Shown: positions 23,287 through 32,496, counted from the stretch's first letter. The stretch: DNA of 44,586 nucleotides from Wenzhouxiangella sp. (GCA_007118895.1 SKQS01000112.1:1-44586); one strand, 5' to 3'. Program-made: numbers and translations. The notes: generated by a model from the letters alone, not told the origin.

Positions 23287-25581
23287 ATGAACGACAAGCA
23301 GCACAGCTTCGAACAGTTCCAGTTTGACTGGCATGCCAGGGATCTGCGGTGCGACGATCAGCTGATCGAAATCGAGCCGAAGTGCCTGGATCTGCTGCAT
23401 TTTCTGATTGAAAACAGGCACCGTGCCGTTGCCAAGGACGAGCTGGCAGAACACCTCTGGCCCGACCGTGTCATATCCGATTCGGTGATTTCCAAGGCGG
23501 TCAGCAAGATCCGCAGCGTACTTACCGAACACGGATCCGACCAGGAGGTCATTCGAACCATCCATGGCTTCGGCTATCGTTTTGTCGGCGAACTGAAAGA
23601 GACACGACCAGCAAGTATTTCAAGCCGATCGCCGGGCGCAATCACTTCCCGGCCCATGGTCGTGGTCGGGCTTGCGCTGGTTGTTGTGCTGGCTTTCATC
23701 GCCACGCTGTCGATGCGCCCGGCCGGCGCACCTGAGCCGGTCACGGTCGCCATCGTGCCGACATTCGAAGTTGCTGACCCGGACCAGCCCTCCTGGTTGG
23801 CGGGCAGCCTGGTGGATACCTTGAGCACCTGGCTGAGCCAGTCCGAACGGCTGATCCTGCTGCCGTCATCCCTGGTCAGGGCCCAGATCGAGCAGGCCGG
23901 CGACCGGGCCGGGGCGGTAGAGCGGCTGATGACCCAGCTTGGTGCTGATATCGTGATCGATGGTCGGCTGGAGCGCGAGGGTGACGACTGGCTGCTGTCG
24001 GTGGACCTCAGCTGGCGAGGAAAAAGTCCGCGCAACCTGCGATTTCGAGATCAGGATGCGCTGGCTGCGGCAATGCAGGCAGGCAGACGCCTGCTGACCG
24101 ACATCAGCCCCGGCATGGCGGTACCCGCCGATATCTTCCTGGCCGACGAGTGGCTTAACGAGACTTTCCTTCGCGGCCTGGATGCGATTCGCGCCGGCGA
24201 TCCGCGCCGCGCGGCGCAGCTGTTCGAGACCGTGCTTGAATATGCGCCGGGATTCGACCGGGCGGTCTATGAACATGCCGTCGCCCTGCGCCAGATGGGG
24301 CATGCCGAGGATTCCAGCGATCTGTTTCGATCGCTGATTGAATCAGACACGCTCTCAGACCCTGCCATTGCCCGCCTGGCGGCCAACGCGCTGGCCGTCA
24401 ATCTTTGGCACCAGGGACAGCTGTCAGAAGCCGATGACCTGTTTGCCTTCGTGGTCGCCGATGCGGCCAGAAGCCGGCAACCCATTCACCAGGCAACCGC
24501 CCTGCTCAGCCGCGGCATGATTGCTTCCAACCGGGGCGATTTCGAGCAAGCCGAACAGTTCTATGTCGACTCGATGGCCCGCTTCTCCGAGATCGGCTAC
24601 CAGCCCGGACGTGCGCTGGTCAGCAATTCGCTGGGGGTGATGGCCTTCAACCGCGGCGACCCGGCACTGGCTGCAGTATGGCACCGCGGCGCACTGGAAC
24701 TCAGGATCGGGCTGGGCCAGCAGCGCGATATCGCCCAGAGCCTGCACAATCTCGGCGTGGTAGAGGCGGCCCTGCTCAACCCGGAGGAAGCCGAGCGATT
24801 GCTGGATCAGGCGCGGATGATGCGCAAGGCGATGCAGAATCGTCGCGAGTATGCGCTGACCACCGCCAAACTGGGATTGCATCGGGCCCGAACAGGCCGC
24901 ATCAGCGCCGGGCGACCGCTGCTGATCGAGGCACGCGAGCTGGCCGCGGAAATTGCCGACCGTCGTCTCGAGATTCGCGTGCTGAACTGGCTGGCCGGCG
25001 TGGAGTGGCTGGCAGGAAAGCCGTTCGCCGCCCTGGACTGGCTGGATGAGGTCCAGACGATAATGACCGAGCAGGAAGAAACCGGCATTTTCGTCCTGCT
25101 ACAACGCAGCCGCATGCTGCTGGAGCAAGGCGATCTGGTCGCTGCGCACCAGGCACTCGCGCTTGCCGACCAGGCCTCGGCTGACAGCAGCAACCCCACC
25201 ATCGAGGCTGCCCGCCTGACCCAGCACGGGCGACTGATGATGGCCGAGCATCGTCTGGAAGACGCTCGCGATTGGCTGAATCTGGCGCTTGCCAGCCTGG
25301 CTGCCAGCTCGGACCTGCGTGCTCGGGCCGAAATCGCCAGCCTGCTGCTGGAAGTACATCTTGCGCTGCTCGACGTTGAAGCGGCACGGCGGCTGCTTGA
25401 GCAGCTGCCTGTTCAGGCTCACCAGCTGCCCGGATTACTGGTGGCGCAAGCGCAAATGGCGTTTCTGGAAGGTGACCAGGCACAGGCGGTCGAACTGGCG
25501 CAGCAGGCACTGAGCGCGGTGGGTGAGATCAACATTCGTTCCTGGCGCGAGCGCCTGGCGCCGATCATTCAGCAGGGCTGA
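23287..25581 (+). CDS. Membrane-anchored transcriptional regulator, CadC-like, with TPR periplasmic domain
   Basis: A 764-aa one-component regulator. Residues 1-105 form an OmpR/PhoB-type winged helix (KCLDLLHFLIENRHRAVAKD, VISDSVISKAVSKIR, TIHGFGYRFVG). A single transmembrane helix follows at about 123-143. Then comes a TolB-N-like or adenylate-cyclase-associated domain (TVAIVPTFEVADPDQ, a GADIVIDGRLER block), and from about residue 290 a long array of tetratricopeptide-like helices (NSLGVMAFNRGDPALAAVWH, HNLGVVEAALLNPEEAERLL). The signal sensed is unknown. The 3' end overlaps the convergent sulfotransferase gene by 17 bp. The regulator is common in Xanthomonadales-like genomes as multiple paralogues. 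A small hairpin directly upstream may be an autoregulatory site. Confidence 0.85.
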   Translation: MNDKQHSFEQFQFDWHARDLRCDDQLIEIEPKCLDLLHFLIENRHRAVAKDELAEHLWPDRVISDSVISKAVSKIRSVLTEHGSDQEVIRTIHGFGYRFVGELKETRPASISSRSPGAITSRPMVVVGLALVVVLAFIATLSMRPAGAPEPVTVAIVPTFEVADPDQPSWLAGSLVDTLSTWLSQSERLILLPSSLVRAQIEQAGDRAGAVERLMTQLGADIVIDGRLEREGDDWLLSVDLSWRGKSPRNLRFRDQDALAAAMQAGRRLLTDISPGMAVPADIFLADEWLNETFLRGLDAIRAGDPRRAAQLFETVLEYAPGFDRAVYEHAVALRQMGHAEDSSDLFRSLIESDTLSDPAIARLAANALAVNLWHQGQLSEADDLFAFVVADAARSRQPIHQATALLSRGMIASNRGDFEQAEQFYVDSMARFSEIGYQPGRALVSNSLGVMAFNRGDPALAAVWHRGALELRIGLGQQRDIAQSLHNLGVVEAALLNPEEAERLLDQARMMRKAMQNRREYALTTAKLGLHRARTGRISAGRPLLIEARELAAEIADRRLEIRVLNWLAGVEWLAGKPFAALDWLDEVQTIMTEQEETGIFVLLQRSRMLLEQGDLVAAHQALALADQASADSSNPTIEAARLTQHGRLMMAEHRLEDARDWLNLALASLAASSDLRARAEIASLLLEVHLALLDVEAARRLLEQLPVQAHQLPGLLVAQAQMAFLEGDQAQAVELAQQALSAVGEINIRSWRERLAPIIQQG

Positions 25582-26512
25582 ACTGCCCGTCCCTGCCGGC
25601 ATAGCCAAACACCGGGTCCAGCTGGCTGTCGACCTGCTCGTCGACCCAGGCCAATTGTTCGGGTGAAAGATCCTGCCGATAGCCGCCGACCTGGGCTCGC
25701 CTGACCTTGCGCATGTTCTGGTCGGTGGGGTGACGCAGCTTGAGTGAATTGTTTTGGAAGTAATTGCTCTCCTCGAGCTTGCGCATGTTGTCGACCGAGC
25801 CGAAGGCAACCGCCGCCCTGATCTGCTCGGTGGTGAACGACTCGCCTATGAATTCGCCGATTCGTGCCAGCGTCGTCTCGGTCTCCAGGCGCAGATCTTC
25901 GTAGCGAACTATCAGCGCGTCGGGCCGGTCCTTCAACTGCTCGGCCCAGAAGTTGTGATAGCGAATCAGCCAAGGCAGGCCCAGCTCGGGGTGCTGGATG
26001 AACTCCCAGCGATCGACCGTGTCGCGATCAATGGGCACCGTCAGCTCCGCCTCCAGCAGCTCGCGCTTGAAGGCCTTGGTCCGGCGGGTGTACTGGATGT
26101 ACCAGCTGACCACGATATCGCCAGGATGGCGGGCGACGAACAGGAACTTCCTGCCGGCGATCAGCGGCGAGCCCTCGGCGAAGCACTCGGCCACCACCTT
26201 CTCCCAGCTGGCCATGCCGTTGGTGATCGCCCAGCGCGGCAGGCGTCGGTCCTGGCGCTGGAGTTCGTCAGACTTGAACACCCGGCGTTCGGAAATGCCG
26301 TAGTGATGCGCGTACAGATGCGTAAGCATGGCCCGAAGCCAGGTGCCGCCGGTCTTGGGGTGACGGATCATGACCAGGTCGGCGCGCTCGAGCAACCTGA
26401 CCTGGAGCCGCTTCAGCCAGCGATAGCGCAAGCGTACCCGCATTTTGCGCGGCAGCCAGGCGGTCGCTATCAGGATGGTCCAGTGCAGTGCGCGGTCGAT
26501 ACTGATGACCAT
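25565..26512 (-). CDS. PAPS-dependent sulfotransferase family protein
   Basis: A 315-aa cytosolic-type sulfotransferase. The 5'-phosphosulfate loop is HPKTGGTWLRAML (Lys53-Thr54-Gly55-Gly56-Thr57-Trp58). The 3'-phosphate site is FVARHPGDIVVSWY (Arg128, Ser136). A LIVRYEDLRLETETTLARI helix and a C-terminal RRAQVGGYRQDLSPEQLAWV (RxGxxGxW-like variant) complete the family. It transfers sulfate from PAPS to a hydroxyl or amine acceptor that cannot be predicted. A GGAG ribosome site precedes ATG 26512. No PAPS-synthesis (cysND/cysC) or glycan genes lie nearby. The 17-bp tail overlap with the convergent TPR regulator may produce antisense interference. Confidence 0.88.
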   Translation of the reverse strand: MVISIDRALHWTILIATAWLPRKMRVRLRYRWLKRLQVRLLERADLVMIRHPKTGGTWLRAMLTHLYAHHYGISERRVFKSDELQRQDRRLPRWAITNGMASWEKVVAECFAEGSPLIAGRKFLFVARHPGDIVVSWYIQYTRRTKAFKRELLEAELTVPIDRDTVDRWEFIQHPELGLPWLIRYHNFWAEQLKDRPDALIVRYEDLRLETETTLARIGEFIGESFTTEQIRAAVAFGSVDNMRKLEESNYFQNNSLKLRHPTDQNMRKVRRAQVGGYRQDLSPEQLAWVDEQVDSQLDPVFGYAGRDGQFSPAE

Positions 26513-26542
26513 TTCAGAGCTCCACTAGCAGACAACGCGGAC

Positions 26543-26568
26543 CCGGCGCCGCCAGGCAGCGACGCCGG
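26543..26568 (-). terminator. GC-rich hairpin downstream of the AbgT transporter gene
   Basis: A 10-bp stem (26543-26552 with 26559-26568) and 6-nt loop. In minus-strand RNA the single mismatch becomes a G-U wobble, giving an uninterrupted stem, consistent with use at the 3' end of the AbgT transcript. There is no U-run after it, so termination would be Rho-assisted or only partial. Confidence 0.4.
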
Positions 26569-26587
26569 CCCCATTTTGTCCAGGTCA

Positions 26588-28210
26588 TCAATTCAGGCTG
26601 TAGGTGTACTCGGCCTGCAGCCCCAGCGGCAACCCGATAAACCAGTACAGCAGCAGGAACAGAGTCCAGATGATGGACAGGGCGACCGCATAAGGCAGCA
26701 TCATCGAGATCAGCGTGCCAATTCCGGAGTCCTTGACGTATCGCTTGCAGAACACCACCACCAGTGGGAAGTATGGCAACAGCGGGGTGATGATGTTCGA
26801 CGTCGAGTCACCGACACGGTAGGCGGCCTGGGTCAGCTCGGGCGAGATGCCCAGCTGCATCAGCATCGGCACGAAGATCGGCGCAATGATCAGCCACTTG
26901 GCCGAAGCCGAACCGACAAACAGGTTGACGAACATGGTCAGGGCGATGATGCCGACAATGGTCAGCTGCGCCGGCAGATTGAGCGCCTGCAGGAACTCCG
27001 CGCCATTGACCGCGACCAGGATGCCGATATTGGAGCTGGAGAAGGCGGCGATGAACTGGGCGGCGAAGAAGGCCATCACGATGTAGTAGCCCATCGATTC
27101 CATGGCCTTGGTCATCCCGGCAATGATGTCCTTGTGGGTCTCGATGGTTCCCGCCACGTAGCCGTAGACGACCCCGGGAATCAGGAACAGGATGAAAATC
27201 AGCGGCACGATCGAGCGCATCAGCGGCGCGCCGAAGGAGGTGATGCTCTCGAAGAAGGTCAGATCCGGATTTGGATCACGCAGGGGTGAATCGGGCAAGG
27301 CAACAGCCACGGTCAGCAGGATGATGGCAACCACGATGCTGACTGTCGCCCAGAACAGCCCGCGAGACTCGTGCGTTTCCAACGGCTCCATGCTCGGCAT
27401 GTCGGACATGTCACCGTCTACCGGCGTGTCTTTCATCAGTCGCGGTTCGATGATCTTGTCGGTAAGCCACCAACCGACGCCGATGACCACCATGCTGGAA
27501 GCGGCCATGAAGAACCAGTTTGCCAGCGGGTTGACATAAAGGTTGGGGTCAAGCACCTGGCCCGCGGCTTCGGTGATGCCGGCCAGCATCGGATCGATTG
27601 CCGAAGGGATGAAGTTCGCCGAGAACCCTCCGGAAACCCCGGCAAAGGCCGCAGCGATACCGGCCAGGGGGTGTCGGCCAGCGGCATAGAAGATGACCGC
27701 CCCCAGCGGTATCACCACCACGTAACCGGCATCGGCAGCCGTGTGCGAGATGATCGCCACCAGGATCAGCATCGGGGTGAGCAGTCGGACCGAGGTCCAG
27801 CCCAGCAGTTTGCGCAGACCGGCGTTGACGAAGCCTGTGTGCTCGGCCACGCCCACGCCCAGCAGTGCGACCAGCACGATTCCAAGCGGAGCGAAATTGA
27901 CGAAAACCTGGACCATGTTGACCAGGAAATTCGCCATCTCGCCGCCGGACAGCTGATTGATCACCTGAATGCTCTCGCCGGTGGTTGGGTGAACGGCTGA
28001 GAACTGCACCGGGGCCAGCAGCGCTGACAAGACCCAGACGACGATCATCAGCAGGAAGAAGAGAACGGCCGGGTCGGGCAGCTTGTTTCCGACCACCTCG
28101 ATGACGTTAAGTGACCGTTCCAGCCAGGTGCGCTGCCCCGGCAACACCTGGTGCAAATCCGGATTGCCTGGGTTGACGGGTTTTCCCCCGTTCTGATTTT
28201 TCTCGTTCAT
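26588..28210 (-). CDS. abgT: AbgT family transporter
   Basis: A 540-aa inner-membrane protein of the AbgT/DASS-like family: about 11 hydrophobic helices, a long polar cytoplasmic loop near residues 240-280 and re-entrant hairpin-like segments. Named members import p-aminobenzoyl-glutamate (E. coli AbgT) or export sulfonamides/antimetabolites (MtrF, YdaH). Recognisable blocks are NPGNPDLHQVLPGQRTWLER, GGFSANFIPSAIDPMLAGIT, SSSNIGILVAVNGAEFL and SASAKWLIIAPIFVPMLMQL. The GGGAG ribosome site is one base from ATG 28219 but about 10 nt from ATG 28210, so 28210 is chosen. No abgAB hydrolase genes are nearby, so the substrate is not given by context. Confidence 0.92.
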   Translation of the reverse strand: MNEKNQNGGKPVNPGNPDLHQVLPGQRTWLERSLNVIEVVGNKLPDPAVLFFLLMIVVWVLSALLAPVQFSAVHPTTGESIQVINQLSGGEMANFLVNMVQVFVNFAPLGIVLVALLGVGVAEHTGFVNAGLRKLLGWTSVRLLTPMLILVAIISHTAADAGYVVVIPLGAVIFYAAGRHPLAGIAAAFAGVSGGFSANFIPSAIDPMLAGITEAAGQVLDPNLYVNPLANWFFMAASSMVVIGVGWWLTDKIIEPRLMKDTPVDGDMSDMPSMEPLETHESRGLFWATVSIVVAIILLTVAVALPDSPLRDPNPDLTFFESITSFGAPLMRSIVPLIFILFLIPGVVYGYVAGTIETHKDIIAGMTKAMESMGYYIVMAFFAAQFIAAFSSSNIGILVAVNGAEFLQALNLPAQLTIVGIIALTMFVNLFVGSASAKWLIIAPIFVPMLMQLGISPELTQAAYRVGDSTSNIITPLLPYFPLVVVFCKRYVKDSGIGTLISMMLPYAVALSIIWTLFLLLYWFIGLPLGLQAEYTYSLN

Positions 28211-28283
28211 GTAAGACATTCTCCCTGTGAATCATCGCATGAGCGGCGACGCGCCCATGCATGGTTGTCAAGCGAAGGCTGGA

Positions 28284-28877
28284 TCAGCCGTCCTGTCCCC
28301 ACGGTGGCGGCGGCAGGTCGACCGGCTCGGACAAATCGAAGCGGACCTTGAGATTGCGCCCCAGCCGGGTCAGCTCATAACCAAAGTACTGCCCGGGCCG
28401 GACCTCCACCGTCCAGAGGTTGGTTACCGACCCAGCCAGATCGTTGGTCAGAAACAACGCCCTGGAAAAGTCATCGACCGGAAAAGTCTGGCGGAAGGCC
28501 CGACCGGGATCGGTGGTATGACCCCCATACCAGGTCACGCCGTCTTCATCTCCGGCCTCATTGCGGTGATCGTGCTTGAGCCTGAAACCGTCATCGGTGC
28601 GGCTGATCACCCAGGTGCGCGAGCGGTTATCACCTACATGCAGCGGAATGCGTATCTCATCGTCACTGCATTCTCGTACGTGCATGACCAGTTCCTCGCC
28701 CAGCCAGCCGCTGTCCATCGGCTCGGCGTAGGCTAACAGATGGCCGGCGAAAGCCTGACCGCACAGCGCCTGCAGGGCCGACCAGAATTCCGGTCGCGGA
28801 TCGGCGCGCTCGGCGGCAAGTGCAGGCAGTCCCGAAATCAGGCAGACGAGAGCAGGAACGAGGCATCGAATCAGCAT
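28284..28877 (-). CDS. Secreted protein of unknown function
   Basis: A 197-aa protein with a clear signal peptide (MLIRCLVPALVCLISGLPAL, cleavage near ALAAE). The mature part has two Cys (about 38 and 70) that could form a disulfide. It contains several Trp/Asp-rich beta-like stretches (SRTWVISRTDDGFRLKHDHR, DGVTWYGGHTTDPGRAF, LWTVEVRPGQYFGYELTRLG) and a Pro-rich C-terminus. I do not recognise a named family. The strand pattern suggests a small beta-barrel or beta-sandwich in the periplasm. It lies downstream of DUF1820 (60-bp gap) and upstream of abgT on the same strand. Start ATG 28877 has an AAAGG ribosome site. Confidence 0.7.
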   Translation of the reverse strand: MLIRCLVPALVCLISGLPALAAERADPRPEFWSALQALCGQAFAGHLLAYAEPMDSGWLGEELVMHVRECSDDEIRIPLHVGDNRSRTWVISRTDDGFRLKHDHRNEAGDEDGVTWYGGHTTDPGRAFRQTFPVDDFSRALFLTNDLAGSVTNLWTVEVRPGQYFGYELTRLGRNLKVRFDLSEPVDLPPPPWGQDG

Positions 28878-28937
28878 GGGTGAAACCTTTGGAAAAACCG
28901 GCGCAACGATAGCATAGCCTGCCCCGGGCGACCAGTT

Positions 28938-29279
28938 TCAGCGGTTCCTGCGCGGATTGTCCAGCGGCAGCGGGGTGACCTTTTCGCCACTTTTGGTATC
29001 TCGGATAACACATGCGCCTCTGCGCCTGACCTGCTCGATGCGCAGCACCGAGTGGATTGGCAGATGCAGTTTTTCCACGCCCTCGAACTCTTCGCGCATG
29101 CGCTCTTCGGTTGGGTCTATGACCAGCGACTCGTCGGTTTCGAACTCCAGCTCGGCAACCTCCACGAAGCCCGGGATGCCGCTGCTGCCGACACTGCGGC
29201 AGAATAGCTCATAAACCTGGCCCTTGTTGAGAAACACGATCCTGTACACGTTGTCAGATTCCTTGTCGATCATTTCCAT
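28938..29279 (-). CDS. DUF1820 family protein
   Basis: A 113-aa cytosolic protein with the DUF1820 pattern: VYRIVFLNKGQVYELFCRSV, GFVEVAELEFETDESLVIDP, EERMREEFEGVEKLHLPIHS and VLRIEQVRRRGACVI. The family is short, acidic and widespread in gammaproteobacteria, and its function is unknown. ATG 29279 fits the family N-terminus. A TTG at 29318 overlapping the rhomboid stop would add 13 residues and is less likely. The gene follows rhomboid and gspB on the same strand and is probably part of that transcript. Confidence 0.85.
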   Translation of the reverse strand: MEMIDKESDNVYRIVFLNKGQVYELFCRSVGSSGIPGFVEVAELEFETDESLVIDPTEERMREEFEGVEKLHLPIHSVLRIEQVRRRGACVIRDTKSGEKVTPLPLDNPRRNR

Positions 29280-29314
29280 CGGCGGGCCAGAAGGGGCCGG
29301 CGCCCTGCCCCGGC

Positions 29315-30025
29315 TCAATCACCGCGATAGCTCAGATCCAGCCGCGGCCAGGTCAGCCTCAAAAGCAGCGCGAACAGCAGGCCGGCCAGAAATCCGCCGA
29401 CGTGCGCCGACCAGGCAACCGCGGTGCTGGTCGGGCCGAACACGGTATACAGGAGCTGCAGGGCAAACCACGAGCCTATCACCAGCAGCGCCGGCACCCG
29501 TGCGAACTGCAGGTACAGGCCCAACGGCAACCACAGGCCGATACGTCGAGCCGGAAACAGCCCAAGATACACGCCGATGATCGCCGAAACGCCGCCACTG
29601 GCGCCAATCACCAGCACGTTGGCATCCTTCAGATGCCAGGCAGCCACTGCGTTGGCCAGCCCCCCGAGCACCAGAAACATCAGCAGGAAAGACCAGTTTC
29701 CGACGCAGCGCTCCACGGCCAGCCCGAATACCCAAAGATAGGCCACGTTGCCCACGAGGTGCAACCAATCGTTGTGCACGAACAGCGCCCAGAACATGGC
29801 CCCGGTGTCCGTCGACAGCCAGTACGACCGTGGACCCTCCAGCACACGCCACACATCGGCGGGCACGAACCCCAGTGCTGCCAACCAGGCCTCCGCGGTC
29901 GGGTCCGGGGCAAAAGCCAGCAGGGCGCGAATGGTCAGACTGAGCAGAATGATCAGCGCCAGCGACCAGGGCCAGACTACCCCGGTCGATCGGCGTGCAG
30001 AACGCGGTGGTGGCTCAACGATCAC
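29315..30025 (-). CDS. Rhomboid family intramembrane serine protease
   Basis: A 236-aa, six-to-seven-helix membrane protease. The loop-1 motif HNDWLHLVGNVAYLW, the nucleophile motif GASGG (Ser143) and the catalytic histidine His208 in SAHVGGFLAG are all present, so the Ser-His dyad is complete. Rhomboids cleave transmembrane segments of substrates within the bilayer. The start is taken as GTG 30025, 11 bp inside the 3' end of gspB. The longer frame to 30136 would overlap the GspB conserved C-terminal domain and has no family-like content. Substrate unknown. The arrangement with gspAB and DUF1820 suggests co-expression only. Confidence 0.9.
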   Translation of the reverse strand: MIVEPPPRSARRSTGVVWPWSLALIILLSLTIRALLAFAPDPTAEAWLAALGFVPADVWRVLEGPRSYWLSTDTGAMFWALFVHNDWLHLVGNVAYLWVFGLAVERCVGNWSFLLMFLVLGGLANAVAAWHLKDANVLVIGASGGVSAIIGVYLGLFPARRIGLWLPLGLYLQFARVPALLVIGSWFALQLLYTVFGPTSTAVAWSAHVGGFLAGLLFALLLRLTWPRLDLSYRGD

Positions 30026-30947
30026 GCCCGAGCAGAATACGGTAGTTGCGAAACTCGACCAGCGCACCGTTGCGCCGGATCTCCTCGAGCCTGGCGCCAT
30101 CGCCCAGCGAATCCCCTTCGCGATAGCGTTCACCATTGATCAGCACGAATCGATGCCGAACGTCCTCGGAGTAGACCAGCATGCTCAGATCCAGCGCGGG
30201 CAGCTCACGGCGCACCTCCAGCGGCAACTCCCAGGGCAGCACGTAATCGGCCTCCCGGGGCTCGGGTTCGGTTGCTTGCGTCTCCGACCGGCCCCGTTCA
30301 GCGGCGGGTTGACGCTCGGACCCTGCTTGCGGCCGCTCCGGTGCCGGACGCTGTGCATCACCCCCCGACCGGCTTGCCGATTCCGGCGGACGAGCAGCGG
30401 TGTCGGTCTCGGATTCCAGCCTCTCCATCTCCGCCATGGCCTCGTCGGCGAGCCCCAGACGCTCTCGACCATCCTCGCTCGGCCACGGCACGCGGCCTTC
30501 GGCTACCGCCTGCGTTTGATCGATGATCTGTCGCTGCGGCGGCTGCTGCCGCACCGGCCGCTGCCCGCTCCGCTGGTCGGCATCAGGCTGTTCAGCAGCG
30601 GAAATTGCTGCGTCGGTCTGCTCTGCCACAATCGCCGCCTCGGCCGGTTGTTCCCGCTGAGTCGTCATAGCCTCGCTGGTGGTGGTGACCGATTCCGGTT
30701 CAGTGCTGGCCGACCGCTCCGCCACCGTCTGCACCTCGGCAGCCGGTCGCTGGCCAAGAAACTGCCAGGCCAGCACCAGTCCCAGCGCCAGCACCACCGT
30801 GACCGCCAGCGTCGCGAGCACGATCCCGCGGCGCGGACGGCGACCTGTCGGGCTCCCCGGAGCAAGCTGAATGGTATCCAGCTCGGGGGCACGTCCTCTC
30901 TGGCGGCTGGCTTCAGACTTTCTCAGGGCATCAAGTATCAGCGACAC
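30015..30947 (-). CDS. gspB: GspB, general secretion pathway protein B
   Basis: A 310-aa inner-membrane protein. MSLILDALRKSEASRQRGRA is the characteristic GspB/ExeB N-terminus. One transmembrane helix lies at about residues 40-62. A long Pro/Gln/Glu/Arg-rich periplasmic linker follows, then the C-terminal GspB domain (LPALDLSMLVYSEDVRHRF, INGERYREGDSLGDGARLEE). In Aeromonas, ExeA/ExeB assemble the type II secretin through peptidoglycan. The ATG lies one base after the gspA TGA, so the two are coupled. No other type II secretion genes lie in the window. Confidence 0.9.
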   Translation of the reverse strand: MSLILDALRKSEASRQRGRAPELDTIQLAPGSPTGRRPRRGIVLATLAVTVVLALGLVLAWQFLGQRPAAEVQTVAERSASTEPESVTTTSEAMTTQREQPAEAAIVAEQTDAAISAAEQPDADQRSGQRPVRQQPPQRQIIDQTQAVAEGRVPWPSEDGRERLGLADEAMAEMERLESETDTAARPPESASRSGGDAQRPAPERPQAGSERQPAAERGRSETQATEPEPREADYVLPWELPLEVRRELPALDLSMLVYSEDVRHRFVLINGERYREGDSLGDGARLEEIRRNGALVEFRNYRILLGRDR

Positions 30948-30948
30948 G

Positions 30949-32496
30949 TCAGTCTCCGTTTCGATCGATTATCAGCCCAGGACCATCCTGGTGCGGCAGC
31001 TTCATGAACAAACGGGTCGAAGGGCCGATCAGGCCGTCTACCGTCAGCCCGTTGAGCTGCTGAAACTGCTCCACCCATTCCCTGAATTCGGGATCAAATT
31101 GATCATCCAGGCTGCCGGCCCAGGGCTGATCGGGGTCCCTGGTCGCCAGATCCTTGAGGCGCGTCACCGATTCACCACGATCACCCGGCCGCAGCAGGCT
31201 GCCGTCATCGGGCCATATCACCAGGAACTCACCGAGCCAGCGTCGGTCAACCTGGCGGACCGGCATGCGCAGATTCTGACCCTGGTGCCGGATCAGCACC
31301 TCATCACGCGCCAGCCCGGAAATCACCAGATAGGCACCTCGCGGTTCGGTCAGGGGCAGCACCGCCGGCACCCCGAGTCTTTCTATGTAGCCCCAGCTGC
31401 CGCGGTACCGCTGGCAGGCGAGCTCGGCGCTGTCATTGCCAGCGCATGCCGAACTGACCTGATCGGCGCTTATGCCCGGCCACAGGGCGGCGATTTCAGT
31501 CCATGCTGACTCGGCGCTGGACTCGCTGAGCGCGCCCTGCCAGGCCGGACGCACGCCCGCTTCCGACTCGCCGCCGCCAGCCTCGATGATCAGCCAGGCC
31601 AGCGCGGCGCCACCGGCGATCACCAGTGTGGCCGCAGCGGCTGCCACCATGCCCGGCAACCAGCCACTGCCCTCGTCATATTCCTCACCGGCCACCTCGC
31701 GAGCCGCGTCACGCACCAGCGCAGCGCCGATTCTGTCCTGCTCGCGGGCATACCCGCCCAACATGGCACGATCGGCAATGATGTTGATCAAACGAGGCAC
31801 CCCCTCGGAAACCCGGAACAGCTCGGCCAGCCCATCGGCGGCAAACGGACAGCGCGGCGCCCCTGCAACCTGCAGACGGTGTCTGACGTATTGTTCGGTC
31901 TCAATCCGATCCAGCGGGTCCAGATGGTAGCGCGCGGTGATCCGTTGGGCGAGCTGACGCAGATCCGGCTGGGCCAGAACCTGGCGCAGCTCGGGTTGCC
32001 CGAGCAGAATGATCTGCAGCAGCTTGTCGGTGGCCGTCTCCAGATTGGTCAGCAGCCTGACTTGCTCCAGCGAATCGCGCTGCATGTTCTGCGCCTCGTC
32101 GATCATCACCACCACCCGCTCGCCCGCGGCATGACGCTCCAGCAGAAAGGCATTGAGGCGATCGATCAGCAGCTGCAGACTGCCACCGGTATCGTCGACG
32201 TCCACCTCCAGCTCGGTGCAAATCGCGCGCAACAGCTCGGCCGGATTGAGCATGGGGTTGAGAATCAGCGCCACCCGGGTGTTTTCCGGCACCTGCTCCA
32301 GCGCCAGCCGACACAGGGTAGTCTTGCCGGTCCCCACCTCGCCAGTGAGCTGGACAAAGCCGCCGCTGCCGCCGCGACCCACACCGTAGAGCAGATGAGC
32401 AAGCGCATCCCGATGACGCTGACTCAAAAACACGAAGCGTGGATCAGGCGTCAGCGAAAACGGGCGCTCGGACAGTCCGTAGTATTGCTCGTACAT
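30949..32496 (-). CDS. gspA: GspA/ExeA AAA ATPase with peptidoglycan-binding domain
   Basis: A 515-aa membrane ATPase. MYEQYYGLSERPFSLTPDPR opens the ExeA family. Walker A is GEVGTGKTT (residues 52-60), Walker B is VVVMIDEAQNM, and a sensor/arginine region lies near DPLDRIETEQYVRHRL. A transmembrane helix at about residue 285-310 leads to a periplasmic part that ends in a peptidoglycan-binding domain (FQQLNGLTVDGLIGPSTRLF). GspA and GspB form a complex that opens the cell wall for secretin assembly. A purine/pyrimidine repeat region of about 228 bp separates it from putA upstream. Confidence 0.92.
   Translation of the reverse strand: MYEQYYGLSERPFSLTPDPRFVFLSQRHRDALAHLLYGVGRGGSGGFVQLTGEVGTGKTTLCRLALEQVPENTRVALILNPMLNPAELLRAICTELEVDVDDTGGSLQLLIDRLNAFLLERHAAGERVVVMIDEAQNMQRDSLEQVRLLTNLETATDKLLQIILLGQPELRQVLAQPDLRQLAQRITARYHLDPLDRIETEQYVRHRLQVAGAPRCPFAADGLAELFRVSEGVPRLINIIADRAMLGGYAREQDRIGAALVRDAAREVAGEEYDEGSGWLPGMVAAAAATLVIAGGAALAWLIIEAGGGESEAGVRPAWQGALSESSAESAWTEIAALWPGISADQVSSACAGNDSAELACQRYRGSWGYIERLGVPAVLPLTEPRGAYLVISGLARDEVLIRHQGQNLRMPVRQVDRRWLGEFLVIWPDDGSLLRPGDRGESVTRLKDLATRDPDQPWAGSLDDQFDPEFREWVEQFQQLNGLTVDGLIGPSTRLFMKLPHQDGPGLIIDRNGD

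Noticed and set aside
25754-27289. 511-codon plus-strand open frame opposite the sulfotransferase and AbgT genes
   Set aside because: It spans two unrelated minus-strand genes and their gap, with Arg/Gln/His-rich composition typical of antisense frames.
29748-31007. 419-codon plus-strand open frame opposite rhomboid, gspB and gspA
   Set aside because: Antisense shadow of three well-supported genes; no coherent protein features.
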